From: an uncultured Endozoicomonas sp.
GTDB taxonomy: Bacteria; Pseudomonadota; Gammaproteobacteria; Pseudomonadales; Endozoicomonadaceae
NCBI GenBank assembly: GCA_900299555.1
Contig: OODV01000369.1
Coordinates: 1 to 50,222 of the forward strand
Direction of reading: 5' to 3'
Length of the DNA: 50,222 nt
The position numbers were made by a program, and so were the translations under genes. The notes under the pieces were generated by a model that saw only the letters and a program-made list of their open reading frames with translations, made no database searches and was not told the DNA's origin. Positions 7,884 through 15,461 of the stretch are shown piece after piece (position 1 is the first letter of the stretch; every line of letters begins with the position of its first letter).

Positions 7884-8602
7884 AGACGATTGGGTTGCTT
7901 GGCGGAATGAGTTGGGAGTCCACCGCGAACTATTACCGACTCCTGAATGAAGGTGTAAAAAAAACCTTGGGGGGGTTGCATTCAGCAAAAATTTGTCTCT
8001 ACAGCGTAGATTTTGCAGAGGTGGAGCAACTGCAGCATCAGGGAAAATGGGAAGAAGCCGGGGCATTACTTGCCAATGCCGCAAAAAATCTGGAGACCGC
8101 TGGTGCAGAAGGTCTGATGATCTGTACCAATACCATGCATAAAGTGGCTCCTGCTATTGAGCAGGAGCTATCGATCCCACTGCTTCATATTGCCGATGCG
8201 ACAGCTCAGCTGCTGGTCGCTGATGGCATTTCAACCGTTGGCCTGCTGGGTACGGCATTCACCATGGAGCAGGACTTCTACAAAAGCCGGTTAACTGATC
8301 ATTATGGTCTGCAGGTTCTTACACCAGATAAGCTCCAGAGAAAAGTGGTCCACGATATTATCTATAACGAGCTCTGCCTGGGGGATATTCAGGAATCATC
8401 CCGTCAGTCCTATATCGATATTATTAACAGCTTGAAAAATCTGGGGGCTGAGGCCGTGATTCTGGGGTGTACTGAGATTGGCCTTTTAGTCCAACAGCAG
8501 CACGTTTCCATTCCTTTGTATGATACAACTCGAATTCATGCAGAATCTGCTGTGAAATGGATGCTTCAAGAGCCAAACTCAGTTGCTGACAACCTATTAT
8601 AA
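7880..8602 (+). CDS. ygeA: Broad-specificity amino acid racemase YgeA/RacX type
   Basis: Encodes a 240-aa member of the aspartate/glutamate racemase family. It is close in text to E. coli YgeA (230 aa), beginning MKTIGLLGGMSWEST and containing YYRLLNEGVK, ICTNTMHKVA, LHIADAT, TMEQDFYKSRLT and GCTEIGLLV. The catalytic pair in YgeA, T83 and C197, is at the same positions (CTNT and GCTE), so the first half-site has Thr instead of Cys as in that subgroup. It is expected to be a PLP-independent cytosolic enzyme making D-amino acids. The start is GTG, overlapping the stop of the YhhN gene. The 3' end overlaps the convergent lipoprotein gene by 37 bp. Confidence 0.92.
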   Translation: MKTIGLLGGMSWESTANYYRLLNEGVKKTLGGLHSAKICLYSVDFAEVEQLQHQGKWEEAGALLANAAKNLETAGAEGLMICTNTMHKVAPAIEQELSIPLLHIADATAQLLVADGISTVGLLGTAFTMEQDFYKSRLTDHYGLQVLTPDKLQRKVVHDIIYNELCLGDIQESSRQSYIDIINSLKNLGAEAVILGCTEIGLLVQQQHVSIPLYDTTRIHAESAVKWMLQEPNSVADNLL

Positions 8603-9156
8603 GACAGTCGATGCATTAACGCCGGTAGTCTGGAGGGTGTATTCTGCCTATCCCGTAAAAAAATATGGGCATGGGCCAGCCCCTTTACCGATCGGTTGGT
8701 AGGGGGGTTGATATGCACCACCCACTCAAAGCCTGATTCACTGAATAGCTCTGGAAAGTGCAGCTTTAGCAACTCTTCTGATTTCTGTTCCAGGGCTTCC
8801 CTATCCCAGACTGGGTCTGTGGAAAACATCAGCAGCTGGTAGATGCCATCCTCCAGCCAATAACCATAGTTATTGGTTACCAGCTGGTATTGTTCAGGAC
8901 ACCCCTTCTCGACACACCAGGCTGCCTTGTGTTTATCCATACCAAAGATGTTCTGATACACAGAGAACTCCGGCGAAAGATTTTGTGCCTTCAACTCAGC
9001 AAGATACTCATTGTAAATACGCCGGCCTTCTGCTGTCCTTACCGGCAGGAGCTGTCCTGACTTAATCTGCTGCCAGGTAACGGCTTCAGTGAGGGATCCC
9101 TGATGACACCCAAAGAGTACCAAGGCAAGAAATGCTGCCTTAACAAGACTTTTCAT
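8566..9156 (-). CDS. Lipoprotein of unknown function
   Basis: Encodes 196 aa. It has a good lipoprotein signal: MKSLVKAAFLALVLFGC with lipobox L-F-G-C, lipidated Cys17. The mature part has two Cys residues (WCVEKGC, about 81-86) likely to form a disulfide, a hydrophobic core segment YGYWLEDGIYQLLMF, and near the C-terminus a histidine pair in GLAHAHIFLRD. No family is recognised. The 3' end overlaps the end of ygeA on the opposite strand by 37 bp. It has no Asp at +2, so outer-membrane localisation is expected if the Lol rules of E. coli apply. Confidence 0.75.
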   Translation of the reverse strand: MKSLVKAAFLALVLFGCHQGSLTEAVTWQQIKSGQLLPVRTAEGRRIYNEYLAELKAQNLSPEFSVYQNIFGMDKHKAAWCVEKGCPEQYQLVTNNYGYWLEDGIYQLLMFSTDPVWDREALEQKSEELLKLHFPELFSESGFEWVVHINPPTNRSVKGLAHAHIFLRDRQNTPSRLPALMHRLSYNRLSATEFGS

Positions 9157-9246
9157 ATTCCAAGTCAGTCAGTTTCAATAACTCCACTATAGACCGGACA
9201 GTGAAAACGGAGCTTCAGATATACGCACCAAACCGGACCACTTTTA

Positions 9247-9267
9247 TACCTGCTCTTTGGGCAGGTA
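9247..9267. promoter_or_regulatory. Hairpin TACCTGC/GCAGGTA in the xanP upstream region
   Basis: A perfect 7-bp inverted repeat (9247-9253 with 9261-9267) lies in the 347-bp gap between the divergent lipoprotein gene and xanP. It has no T-run, so it is not a clear terminator. It may be an operator or part of an untranslated leader. The rest of the gap shows no gene. Confidence 0.3.
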
Positions 9268-9382
9268 ACACATTTAACGCTACTGCGTAATTATTAACTA
9301 CTCCTCAATTCATCGCCCCCCAAGAGTCAACAGACGAAAAAACAGATAGTTAGAAGCCATATCCTGTTAACCGACAGAAAAT

Positions 9383-9398
9383 ATGACCTATTGGCCAG
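9383..9398. promoter_or_regulatory. Candidate RutR-type operator upstream of xanP
   Basis: ATGACCTATTGGCCAG matches the RutR consensus TTGACCAnnTGGTCAA at 10 of its 14 defined positions, with the correct two-base centre. It lies about 105 bp before the xanP start, and a RutR-like regulator is encoded 0.35 kb downstream of xanP. The match is imperfect, so this is a suggestion. Confidence 0.4.
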
Positions 9399-9503
9399 CT
9401 AATTGCTTAAGCACTAAAAGCTGATGATTTAGTCAGCAATTAACAAGCCTGACAATTATAAAAAATAAGCAGCTGACAGGGTGACAGCTGAAAGGGGAAA
9501 CAT

Positions 9504-10901
9504 ATGCACAGTGAACAGGCAGAAGCTGAAAATCAGGATCTTATCTATCAACTGGATGACCGGCCACCAGTACCGCAGGCGTTTTTCGCCGCCCTTCAGC
9601 ATGTTCTGGCCAGTTTTGTCGGTGTGATTACTCCGACACTGATTATTGGTGGCGTCCTTGGCCTGGGAGAGGACATTCCCTACCTGATCAGTATGGCGCT
9701 TATCGTTTCCGGGGTGGGTACCTTTATTCAAGCCCGACGATTTGGACCTGTTGGTGCAGGCATGATCTGCCTTCAGGGTACCAGTTTTGCCTTCCTGGGC
9801 TCTGTACTCGCGGCTGGATTTATTGCCAAAAGTCAGGGGGGTGGGCCTGAAGAGATTCTCTCTTTGATTTTTGGTATCTGTTTTCTGGGTGCATTTGTGG
9901 AAATAGTCCTGTCCCAGTTTCTTGATAAACTGAAAAGAATCATTACACCTCTGGTAACCGGTATTGTCATCACCATTATCGGAATTTCACTCATAAAGGT
10001 AGGCATGACCGAGCTGGCTGGAGGATTAAAAGCGCCCGACTTCGGCAGCCTGCAGAACCTGGCACTGGGTGGTTCGGTACTGGCAGTCATCATTATGCTC
10101 AATCGATCCAGTAACCAATGGCTGCGACTGTCGTCAATCGTCATTGGTTTGATTACCGGTATGGCTCTGGCCCTGTTTATGGGTAAAACCAGCACTGCAG
10201 CCATTATGGAATCGATTTCGCAGCAACCATGGCTCAGCATTCCCGTTCCCTTTAAATATGGTTTCTCTTTTGACTGGGTCGCCTTTCTGCCCATAGCCAT
10301 CATTTATCTGATCACAGCCATTGAATCTACCGGAGACCTGACCGCTAACTGCATGATCTCCAGGCAGCCCAATCAGGGAGAAAACTACCTTCGTCGTATT
10401 AAAGGCGGTGTTCTGGGTGATGGTTTCAACTCCATGCTGGCTGCTGTTTTCAACACCTTCCCCAACACCACCTTCAGCCAGAATAACGGGGTTATTCAAC
10501 TGACGGGGGTGGCCAGCCGTTATGTTGGTTATTTTGTAGCTGGCATTCTGATCATTCTCGGCTTGTTCCCTGTGGTAGGAGCCATCCTGCAGCAGATTCC
10601 CAAGCCTGTACTGGGTGGAGCAACACTGGTTATGTTTGGCACCGTTGCTGCTGTCGGGGTCAAGATTCTTGCAGCAGAACAACTGGACCGTCAAAAGCTG
10701 CTGATTATGGCAGTCTCTTTCGGGATTGGACTGGGGGTTACGCTGGTGCCCGATCTATTGAAAGAAATGCCGAAAGTGGTGCAGAACATTTTTGGCTTGG
10801 CAGTCACTTCCGGAGGCCTCTCTGCCATTCTCCTGAGTCTTCTCCTGCCCTCTGATGAGACGGAAGAACACGTTTCTCCTGCGGTTGCCGAGCAGGCCTG
10901 A
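9504..10901 (+). CDS. xanP: Xanthine/purine permease of the NCS2 family (XanP-like)
   Basis: Encodes a 465-aa inner-membrane protein with about 14 hydrophobic helices, the NCS2 (nucleobase-ascorbate transporter) length. The N-terminus LIYQLDDRPPVPQAFFAALQHVLASF parallels E. coli XanP, a proton-coupled xanthine symporter of 463 aa. Family signatures are present: the TM1 QH motif, GPVGAGMICLQGTSF, ITAIESTGDLTA in TM8 (substrate Glu) and FPNTTFSQNNGVIQLTGVASR in TM10 with the conserved Gln-Asn pair. GGATLVMFGT follows. ATG 9504 has a purine-rich ribosome site (AAAGGGGAAA). The best guess is xanthine uptake; other purines such as urate cannot be excluded. Confidence 0.88.
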   Translation: MHSEQAEAENQDLIYQLDDRPPVPQAFFAALQHVLASFVGVITPTLIIGGVLGLGEDIPYLISMALIVSGVGTFIQARRFGPVGAGMICLQGTSFAFLGSVLAAGFIAKSQGGGPEEILSLIFGICFLGAFVEIVLSQFLDKLKRIITPLVTGIVITIIGISLIKVGMTELAGGLKAPDFGSLQNLALGGSVLAVIIMLNRSSNQWLRLSSIVIGLITGMALALFMGKTSTAAIMESISQQPWLSIPVPFKYGFSFDWVAFLPIAIIYLITAIESTGDLTANCMISRQPNQGENYLRRIKGGVLGDGFNSMLAAVFNTFPNTTFSQNNGVIQLTGVASRYVGYFVAGILIILGLFPVVGAILQQIPKPVLGGATLVMFGTVAAVGVKILAAEQLDRQKLLIMAVSFGIGLGVTLVPDLLKEMPKVVQNIFGLAVTSGGLSAILLSLLLPSDETEEHVSPAVAEQA

Positions 10902-10941
10902 CGTTTCCGCCATCTATTAATTCCTAATTCCAAGAGCCCAC

Positions 10942-10965
10942 CGCTGAAGGCTCAGGTCTTCAGCG
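10942..10965 (+). terminator. Hairpin after xanP (weak terminator candidate)
   Basis: CGCTGAAG (10942-10949) pairs with CTTCAGCG (10958-10965), an 8-bp perfect stem located 41 bp past the xanP stop. No T-run follows, so termination might be Rho-dependent or the hairpin may protect the mRNA 3' end. Confidence 0.4.
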
Positions 10966-11011
10966 CCAAGGAAGCTTTGTGCTGAAAATAACAACCCAAA
11001 AGGAAGTCATC

Positions 11012-11068
11012 ATGAAAATGAAAAAAACGATAACCACCTTCGCTTCTTCACTGGCGCAACAAATTTAG
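11012..11068 (+). pseudogene. 18-codon ORF resembling a cut-off signal peptide
   Basis: ATG 11012 is preceded by a strong site AAGGAAG six bases upstream and reads MKMKKTITTFASSLAQQI before TAG 11066-11068. Basic N-terminus plus Thr/Phe/Ala-rich stretch looks like the start of a secreted protein. No continuation is visible in the next 170 bases in any frame I read. It could be a remnant of a decayed gene or a leader peptide. The 338-bp gap between xanP and the TetR gene otherwise holds only hairpins. Confidence 0.35.
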
Positions 11069-11147
11069 CATAGGTGGCTGAAATGAACGTGTGTGGCAGA
11101 GCCTGATAAAAGTGCGTTTGTAATATCGAAACATATTGTTTTTGAAG

Positions 11148-11200
11148 TATCATACCGGCTTGGTATCACCCTCCCGGCCATGCCGGTATCAGGAATGATA
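11148..11200. promoter_or_regulatory. Nested inverted repeats upstream of the TetR-family gene
   Basis: ATACCGGC (11152-11159) pairs with GCCGGTAT (11182-11189). TATCAT (11148-11153) pairs with ATGATA (11195-11200). ATACCggcttGGTAT (11152-11166) is itself a palindrome. The set sits 50-100 bp before the TetR-family gene and is a good candidate for an autoregulatory operator, since TetR proteins usually bind palindromes in their own promoters. Confidence 0.5.
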
Positions 11201-11252
11201 CGTCTTCTCTCATCACCTGAGGTTACAACCACTAGCAGGATTGAATGAGCAT

Positions 11253-11897
11253 ATGGAAGCAGTTGCGAAAAAATACCGCCCCGGCAAAATTCGGGAAAAT
11301 AATAAAAAAAGCATTCTGGCCGCTGCCGAACAAGAGTTTGTGATCCGCGGCTTCAAGGGCGCTACCATGCAGCGTATCGCTGAACGGGCAAACCTTCCCA
11401 AAGCCAACGTTCACTATTACTTCAGCAGTAAACTCGCGCTGTATGCTGCGGTTCTGTCGAATATACTTAGGCTATGGGATCAGAGCTTTAACCGTTTGAG
11501 TCCCGAGGATGCACCGGAAGAAGCACTGGCAGCCTACATCCATACCAAAATCATGTTCTCCCGAAAGAATCCTCTGGCATCCAGAATCTTTGCCCAGGAG
11601 ATCATCAATGGCGGCCCTCATCTGACGGAATATTTTGGTGAAGATTATCGGATGTGGTTTCGTGGACGGGCACAGGTATTCAAGGCTTGGTCTGACCAGG
11701 GGAAAATGGATCCGGTCGATCCAGTACATCTGATCTTTCTGCTCTGGTCATCCACTCAGCATTATGCAGATTTTTCCTACCAGATCGCCCAGGCCCTTGG
11801 TAAAGACAAGCTTGAGCAGTCTGACTACGATCAGGCAACAGAGACATTAACCCGAATAATTCTGAAAGGGCTGGGCATTACTCCTAGCCAGCGTTAA
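11253..11897 (+). CDS. TetR-family transcriptional regulator, RutR-like
   Basis: Encodes 214 aa from ATG 11253; an in-frame TTG at 11241 is possible. The N-terminal HTH (about residues 15-65: KKSILAAAEQEFVIRGFKGATMQRIAERANLPKANVHYYFSSKLALYAAVL) is standard TetR. The C-terminal part follows E. coli RutR: IHTKIMFSRKNPLASRIFAQEII, FKAWSDQGKMDPVDPVHLIFLLWSSTQHYADF and RIILKGL. RutR senses uracil and thymine and controls pyrimidine degradation and purine metabolism genes. Here the adjacent gene is a purine permease, so a nucleobase ligand and control of xanP are likely, but the ligand is inferred. Confidence 0.88.
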   Translation: MEAVAKKYRPGKIRENNKKSILAAAEQEFVIRGFKGATMQRIAERANLPKANVHYYFSSKLALYAAVLSNILRLWDQSFNRLSPEDAPEEALAAYIHTKIMFSRKNPLASRIFAQEIINGGPHLTEYFGEDYRMWFRGRAQVFKAWSDQGKMDPVDPVHLIFLLWSSTQHYADFSYQIAQALGKDKLEQSDYDQATETLTRIILKGLGITPSQR

Positions 11898-11916
11898 TGT
11901 TACCTGCAAGATCGAC

Positions 11917-12234
11917 CTATCTCGCCTCATTCCAGCGACGGAAGGTCGATATCATTGCCTGAGCAGCCCTGTCATCACGGGTATGGGCAGGCAGCTTATT
12001 GTATTCCTGCCAGCTTCGGTAATGCTCAATATGCGCTTTAGGCGCGAGTTCACGATAAGTTTCCGGATTCTTACGACCATACTCCCACTTCTGAAAGGCT
12101 GATCGAATCGAGTTCAACCCCATTGGCGTATGGTGGCAATCTGCCCCCTCTTTATCCATAAGTGCATGAACTGGCTGGCTAAATAATAGAAAGCAAACAG
12201 CGGTAATAGAAAAAACATGTCGAAAGGGAAACAC
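11917..12234 (-). CDS. Small exported protein of unknown function
   Basis: Encodes 105 aa. Residues 1-24 are a signal peptide (MFPFRHVFSITAVCFLLFSQPVHA) with probable cleavage at VHA. The mature part of about 80 residues is helical, basic and rich in Trp, Tyr and Arg, with FQKWEYGRKNPETYRELAP and FRRWNEAR at the end. It has one remaining Cys in DCHHT. No family is recognised. It is convergent with the TetR gene, 20 bp apart. The following 12235-12554 is AT-rich intergenic sequence in which I see only a weak hairpin near 12514-12536. Confidence 0.65.
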   Translation of the reverse strand: MFPFRHVFSITAVCFLLFSQPVHALMDKEGADCHHTPMGLNSIRSAFQKWEYGRKNPETYRELAPKAHIEHYRSWQEYNKLPAHTRDDRAAQAMISTFRRWNEAR

Positions 12235-12554
12235 GAAAGCACTCCTTAATTCTTTACACTCCTTATGTAAATAATAGGCCTTAATTTTACCTTTAACCGT
12301 AAGGCAGGAGAGACTTTATGACTGAATAAAACCAAAAAATAAACTCAGGATTCTTTCAGTAATTTGAGGTTACGAATGATTATTTTCATAGCACCAAGTT
12401 CAACACGGGTCAAAATCAAGTCTTAAGCCAGAGGAGTAGTTATTTTATAGACAGACTTTAATTAACTTATTCATTGAACAAAAAATACTCAGTCAAAAGA
12501 AATAAGATGAACTGGGCTTTGCAGAGCAAAACCCATGAGTATTAAATATATCTG

Positions 12555-12902
12555 CTATTTGTTTTTACCAATACGGCTGCAATCATATGCATTCGCCATC
12601 ATGGTTACTGAACTTAAAAAACCAAATGGCCGATAGAGATACAGCGTATCCGCATCCATTTCCACAGCCTTTATACTCATCTGATTAATAGTGCCCCAGA
12701 CCATATCGCGATCACTGTGCAGCCAGTAATCGTAAAAATGGCCTTCAGAACCATAGACGGTTCCCTTCAACTCACATCCTTCAATTCGATCCGTTTCATC
12801 CCAGATGACCTGTACCTTTCCTGAATCTTCTGTTGGAAAGGTAATACAGCCCGTCAGGCTCAACGATACGATCAGCCCAAAAAGACACTTTTTAACATTC
12901 AT
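12555..12902 (-). CDS. Probable lipoprotein, DUF4156-like
   Basis: Encodes 115 aa from ATG at 12902. The start was chosen because it opens a clean lipoprotein signal (MNVKKCLFGLIVSLSLTGC, lipobox L-T-G-C). A longer in-frame version to 13010 would run into the terminator of the sRNA encoded next to it. The mature part contains EGCELKGTVYGSEGHFYDYW and INQMSIKAVEMDADTLYLY, a pattern like the small DUF4156 lipoproteins (Cys near a G-x-V-x-G turn, then 'A..A....AD.V.I'). It also has a Cys pair (C in EGCEL and C in YDCSR) that may form a disulfide. Function unknown. Confidence 0.65.
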   Translation of the reverse strand: MNVKKCLFGLIVSLSLTGCITFPTEDSGKVQVIWDETDRIEGCELKGTVYGSEGHFYDYWLHSDRDMVWGTINQMSIKAVEMDADTLYLYRPFGFLSSVTMMANAYDCSRIGKNK

Positions 12903-13008
12903 AAGGTTCTGTCTGTCAAACACGAAATGCTGGGCAGTATAAGGAAAAGGGGGCATAAGAGAATAAGTGTAAATCCACTGCCAAAAACGACTACCTGCCG
13001 TTTTCTGC

Positions 13009-13138
13009 AAAAAACAAAGCCCCGACTAGCGGGGCTATAATCTCAGTACTTCCTCGTTGTTGTTATTATTTCCCTGGGGAGGCCATCCTTGGCCTGTACT
13101 TCCTTCCTGGAACCGGTACTGAGTTGTATCCTTTCAAC
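13009..13138 (-). ncRNA. Candidate Rsm/Csr-type regulatory sRNA (GGA-rich)
   Basis: Read on the minus strand, about 130 bases carry six GGA motifs, several in loops: GUUG-AAAGGAUA-CAAC, GUAC...AGGAAGGAA-GUAC and the perfect hairpin GGCC-AAGGAU-GGCC (13081-13094), then AGGGAAA and GAGGAAG in single-stranded A-rich sequence. CUCAGUAC and GUACUGAG can close the whole body. The 3' end is a strong terminator: AGCCCCG-CUAGU-CGGGGCU (13018-13036) followed by UUUGUUUUUU. Rsm/Csr sRNAs (RsmY, RsmZ, CsrB) have this architecture and titrate CsrA/RsmA. A TATAT-type -10 lies just upstream with no good -35, as expected for an activated promoter. There is no ORF of coding quality. The family is inferred from architecture, not alignment. 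Confidence 0.72.
13018..13036 (-). terminator. Terminator of the GGA-rich sRNA
   Basis: A 7-bp GC-rich stem with a 5-base loop, followed on the minus strand by UUUGUUUUUU. The plus-strand flank (ATAATC) has no T-run, so orientation is clear. Confidence 0.85.
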
Positions 13139-13231
13139 CTGATATAATCACTTTGCATGCCAACTATGGCTATTATCACGAATACCAGAGCTTTGAGCAC
13201 AAACACCAAATTTACAAAACCTATATATTTG

Positions 13232-13244
13232 AGTAAGTGTTACT
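13232..13244. promoter_or_regulatory. AGTAA-GTG-TTACT palindrome upstream of the sRNA
   Basis: A perfect 5-3-5 inverted repeat about 100 bp upstream of the predicted sRNA start. It shares GTAA/TTAC with the GacA upstream activating sequence of pseudomonad rsm genes, but the spacer is 3 instead of 6 bases. The regulator is therefore unknown. The remainder of 13139-13353 shows no gene. Confidence 0.35.
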
Positions 13245-13353
13245 AATAAGATGTCACCAAGAGAAACAAATCACCATTCAGTGCTATCTTAATAGCGTCA
13301 CGTTTAGTCAATTTCTTTAGAAAGCATTTCAACAACCATTTTCAGACTGGGTT

Positions 13354-13584
13354 ATGTCAAGAAAATTCCAGTGTTTGCAGTTTGGTTCCTGTGAGATATG
13401 TGGCCTTGCTCAACTGCCTGAGCAGCTGTCTTTTCTTATGATTCCACTTGATACTAATAAGACTCGCTTCTTTACTCTTTTTTATTGTTCTGATAACCCT
13501 CAATGCCACATGAAAGCAATTGACAAACTTTCAGAAAAAGAAAAACAGCGCTATTCAGGTATCCGTTGCCGTGAAGCGGATTGA
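13354..13584 (+). CDS. Small Cys-rich protein, possible zinc-binding
   Basis: Encodes 76 aa. Cys residues at 7, 13, 16, 45, 51 and 72 include C-x2-C (CEIC) and C-x5-C (CSDNPQC), a spacing compatible with a zinc ribbon or treble clef. The middle (LSFLMIPLDTNKTRFFTLFYC) looks like a folded strand pair and the end is charged (KLSEKEKQRY). No family recognised and the ribosome site is weak. Its last 30 bases overlap the 3' end of the HlyD-family gene on the opposite strand. Composition favours a real gene but this is uncertain. Confidence 0.45.
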   Translation: MSRKFQCLQFGSCEICGLAQLPEQLSFLMIPLDTNKTRFFTLFYCSDNPQCHMKAIDKLSEKEKQRYSGIRCREAD

Positions 13585-14835
13585 CTCTGATAAAGGCCCC
13601 ATTAAATATCCCAGCAGAGTCCGCTTTCCAGCCAGAATATTTAACTCAACGGTCATGCCCGGAATCAGCTGGCTGTTTTTATCAAAACCAGAACTCTCCG
13701 TTTCAATCATTGCCTTGTAATAATGTTTGGTAGTGATATCGTCCTTATAAGTGTCCGCACTGACCTCAAGAACCTTCCCTTTAAGGGAACCATAGGTTGT
13801 ATAGTCATAGGCCGATACACGGACATTGACCTCCTGCCCGGGCCAGACCTTAGCTCGATCATAAGGCGCCACCATAGCTTCTACCATCAGGGGAACACCA
13901 TCTGGAACTATCTCAGCCAATACCGTGCCTGGAGGTACTACTTCGCCAATGGTATTGACATGCAGGGTATGCAGGGTACCTGTCACCGGTGCAGCAACCT
14001 TTTCACGCACCTCTCGCTCCCTGGATGAACGAATCTGTTCCTGAATCTGGGCAATGTCCAAACGAATTTTATTGTATTCGTGTTGAGCTTCTTCACGAAA
14101 ATCTGTCGAAAGCTTGTTTTGCTTTAAACGCAATTCGGCAAGTCGTGCATCAATAACAGGAATCTGCTTCATGGACTGGTTTATCCGAGTTTCAATTTTT
14201 AAAAGAACCATCTTCTTTTCCAGTTGGTTCTGAACAGATCCCGCACCTTTTCGTAAAAGGGTAGAAAGAATATCCAGCTGTTTCTGGGCAACTGCACGCT
14301 CATTATTCATATCCTTGATCACCTGATCAAGCTCTGATAGTTGAGCTTCTTCTTTACTAATCTGTTGACGAACAATAGATACCTGCCCGTTTAGCTTTTT
14401 AATGCGTTTTTTATAAAGTTCCAGCTCATTCAAATAATACTCATCACTCTGTGAAATCTGCTCAATTGAGGCCGTCAGATCCTCTCCGGTCATTTCCGCA
14501 TACAACCGCTGAGCCTTGGCAACCAGTCCTCTGAGCTTCTGCTTCAAGATGTTGATATTCTCGGTTAAAGTAGGATTCATTACTGAAAACAGCACCATAT
14601 CCTTGCTGACACGCTGACCTTCCGTCACATGCAAACCCGTTAAGATTCCTCCCTCAAGATGCTCAACGACCCGGTTATTACTGAAGGTAGTCACCCGACC
14701 ATCACTTTTCACGACTACGTCAATTTGAACAACGGCAGACCAGATCAGGAAAAAAAGTACAATAAAACTGATGACAAAAATAATGGAGTACCGAGTAAAT
14801 AACCGATGTTGCATACGATTCAGTAGTGGCTTCAT
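13555..14835 (-). CDS. HlyD-family membrane fusion protein of the type I secretion system
   Basis: Encodes a 426-aa periplasmic adaptor joining the inner-membrane ABC exporter to the TolC-like channel. A single TM helix lies at about 17-38 (IIFVISFIVLFFLIW). The lipoyl/barrel half-motif VVEHLEGGILTGLHVTEGQRV follows, then a long coiled coil (about 90-290, with heptads such as EEAQLSELDQVIKDMNNERAVAQKQL), then the second half-motif VAAPVTGTLHTLHVNTIGEVVPPGTVLAEIVP and a C-terminal beta domain. This is the LapC/HlyD/SiiD layout. ATG 14835 overlaps the stop of the OmpA/MotB-like gene (ATGA), with GGAG upstream, so the two are translationally coupled. Confidence 0.93.
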   Translation of the reverse strand: MKPLLNRMQHRLFTRYSIIFVISFIVLFFLIWSAVVQIDVVVKSDGRVTTFSNNRVVEHLEGGILTGLHVTEGQRVSKDMVLFSVMNPTLTENINILKQKLRGLVAKAQRLYAEMTGEDLTASIEQISQSDEYYLNELELYKKRIKKLNGQVSIVRQQISKEEAQLSELDQVIKDMNNERAVAQKQLDILSTLLRKGAGSVQNQLEKKMVLLKIETRINQSMKQIPVIDARLAELRLKQNKLSTDFREEAQHEYNKIRLDIAQIQEQIRSSREREVREKVAAPVTGTLHTLHVNTIGEVVPPGTVLAEIVPDGVPLMVEAMVAPYDRAKVWPGQEVNVRVSAYDYTTYGSLKGKVLEVSADTYKDDITTKHYYKAMIETESSGFDKNSQLIPGMTVELNILAGKRTLLGYLMGPLSESIRFTATDT

Positions 14836-15440
14836 GAGTCTTTCTCCACCACTTTGATGATGACTTCGTTTCGCTGATCGGTTCCTGAGTCATCAAGCCT
14901 GATTTTAATATTTCCCGAAGGAACCCCCTGTTTGGTTAAAATGGATCGGATTAATGTTATTCGACTGAATGACACTTCATAATTAACCGTTTTGGCTATT
15001 TCGGAACTATTGAGCAGGCTGATAATGTAGATTGTCTTTTCCTGAATCTTATCAATATTTTCTTTCAACCATTTATCAAGCTCTGCCCTTGCAGTTTCAG
15101 ATAACTTTGCATTGAAGTCCTGATATTTGATACGTATCAGCTTATCCTTCAATTCTGTATTGACCTGACTTTCCAGATTCACTTCCAATGCTTCAGAAAC
15201 GATTTCCTTATCAAATTCCGATTCTACTGAAGCCTGCTGGCCAATATCCAGAGCATCCAGAGTCCCTGCACTTTTCTTATCCGTTTGAATAACCGACGTT
15301 GCTATATCAAAGCCAACCTGAACACTCAGTGCGGTTACCACCAGAATCAGTACCACCACCAGGAATACAAATACCAGTAACGTTGTTGAAAGCGCATCTA
15401 CGAACCCGGGCCATGGGTTACTTTCGGGTTGTTTCGCCAT
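14832..15440 (-). CDS. MotB/OmpA-like inner-membrane protein (SiiA-like proton-channel partner)
   Basis: Encodes 202 aa from ATG 15440, preferred over an in-frame TTG at 15461 because TGGTGGAG lies six bases upstream. Residues 9-40 match the MotB plug/TM segment: WPGFVDALSTTLLVFVFLVVVLILVV, with D15 at the position of the proton-carrying Asp of MotB. A linker (about 50-105) follows. The C-terminal region (about 110-202) looks OmpA-like: SFSRITLIRSILTKQGVPSGNIKIRL then RNEVIIKV, although the full peptidoglycan-binding signature is weak. With the MotA-like protein it should form an ion-conducting complex attached to the cell wall, as SiiA/SiiB do in Salmonella SPI-4. It is the first gene of the minus-strand pair. 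Confidence 0.82.
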   Translation of the reverse strand: MAKQPESNPWPGFVDALSTTLLVFVFLVVVLILVVTALSVQVGFDIATSVIQTDKKSAGTLDALDIGQQASVESEFDKEIVSEALEVNLESQVNTELKDKLIRIKYQDFNAKLSETARAELDKWLKENIDKIQEKTIYIISLLNSSEIAKTVNYEVSFSRITLIRSILTKQGVPSGNIKIRLDDSGTDQRNEVIIKVVEKDS

Positions 15441-15461
15441 TACGCTCCACCAGCGGATCAA

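Noticed and set aside
9157-9503. Purine riboswitch upstream of xanP
   Set aside because: The conserved three-way junction core and kissing-loop sequences were not found; only a 7-bp hairpin and a possible protein operator are visible.
12514-12536. TGGGCTTTGC...GCAAAACCCA hairpin as terminator of the 12555-12902 gene
   Set aside because: It has an internal mismatch and only a loose T-rich tail on the minus strand, so it was not listed as a firm terminator.
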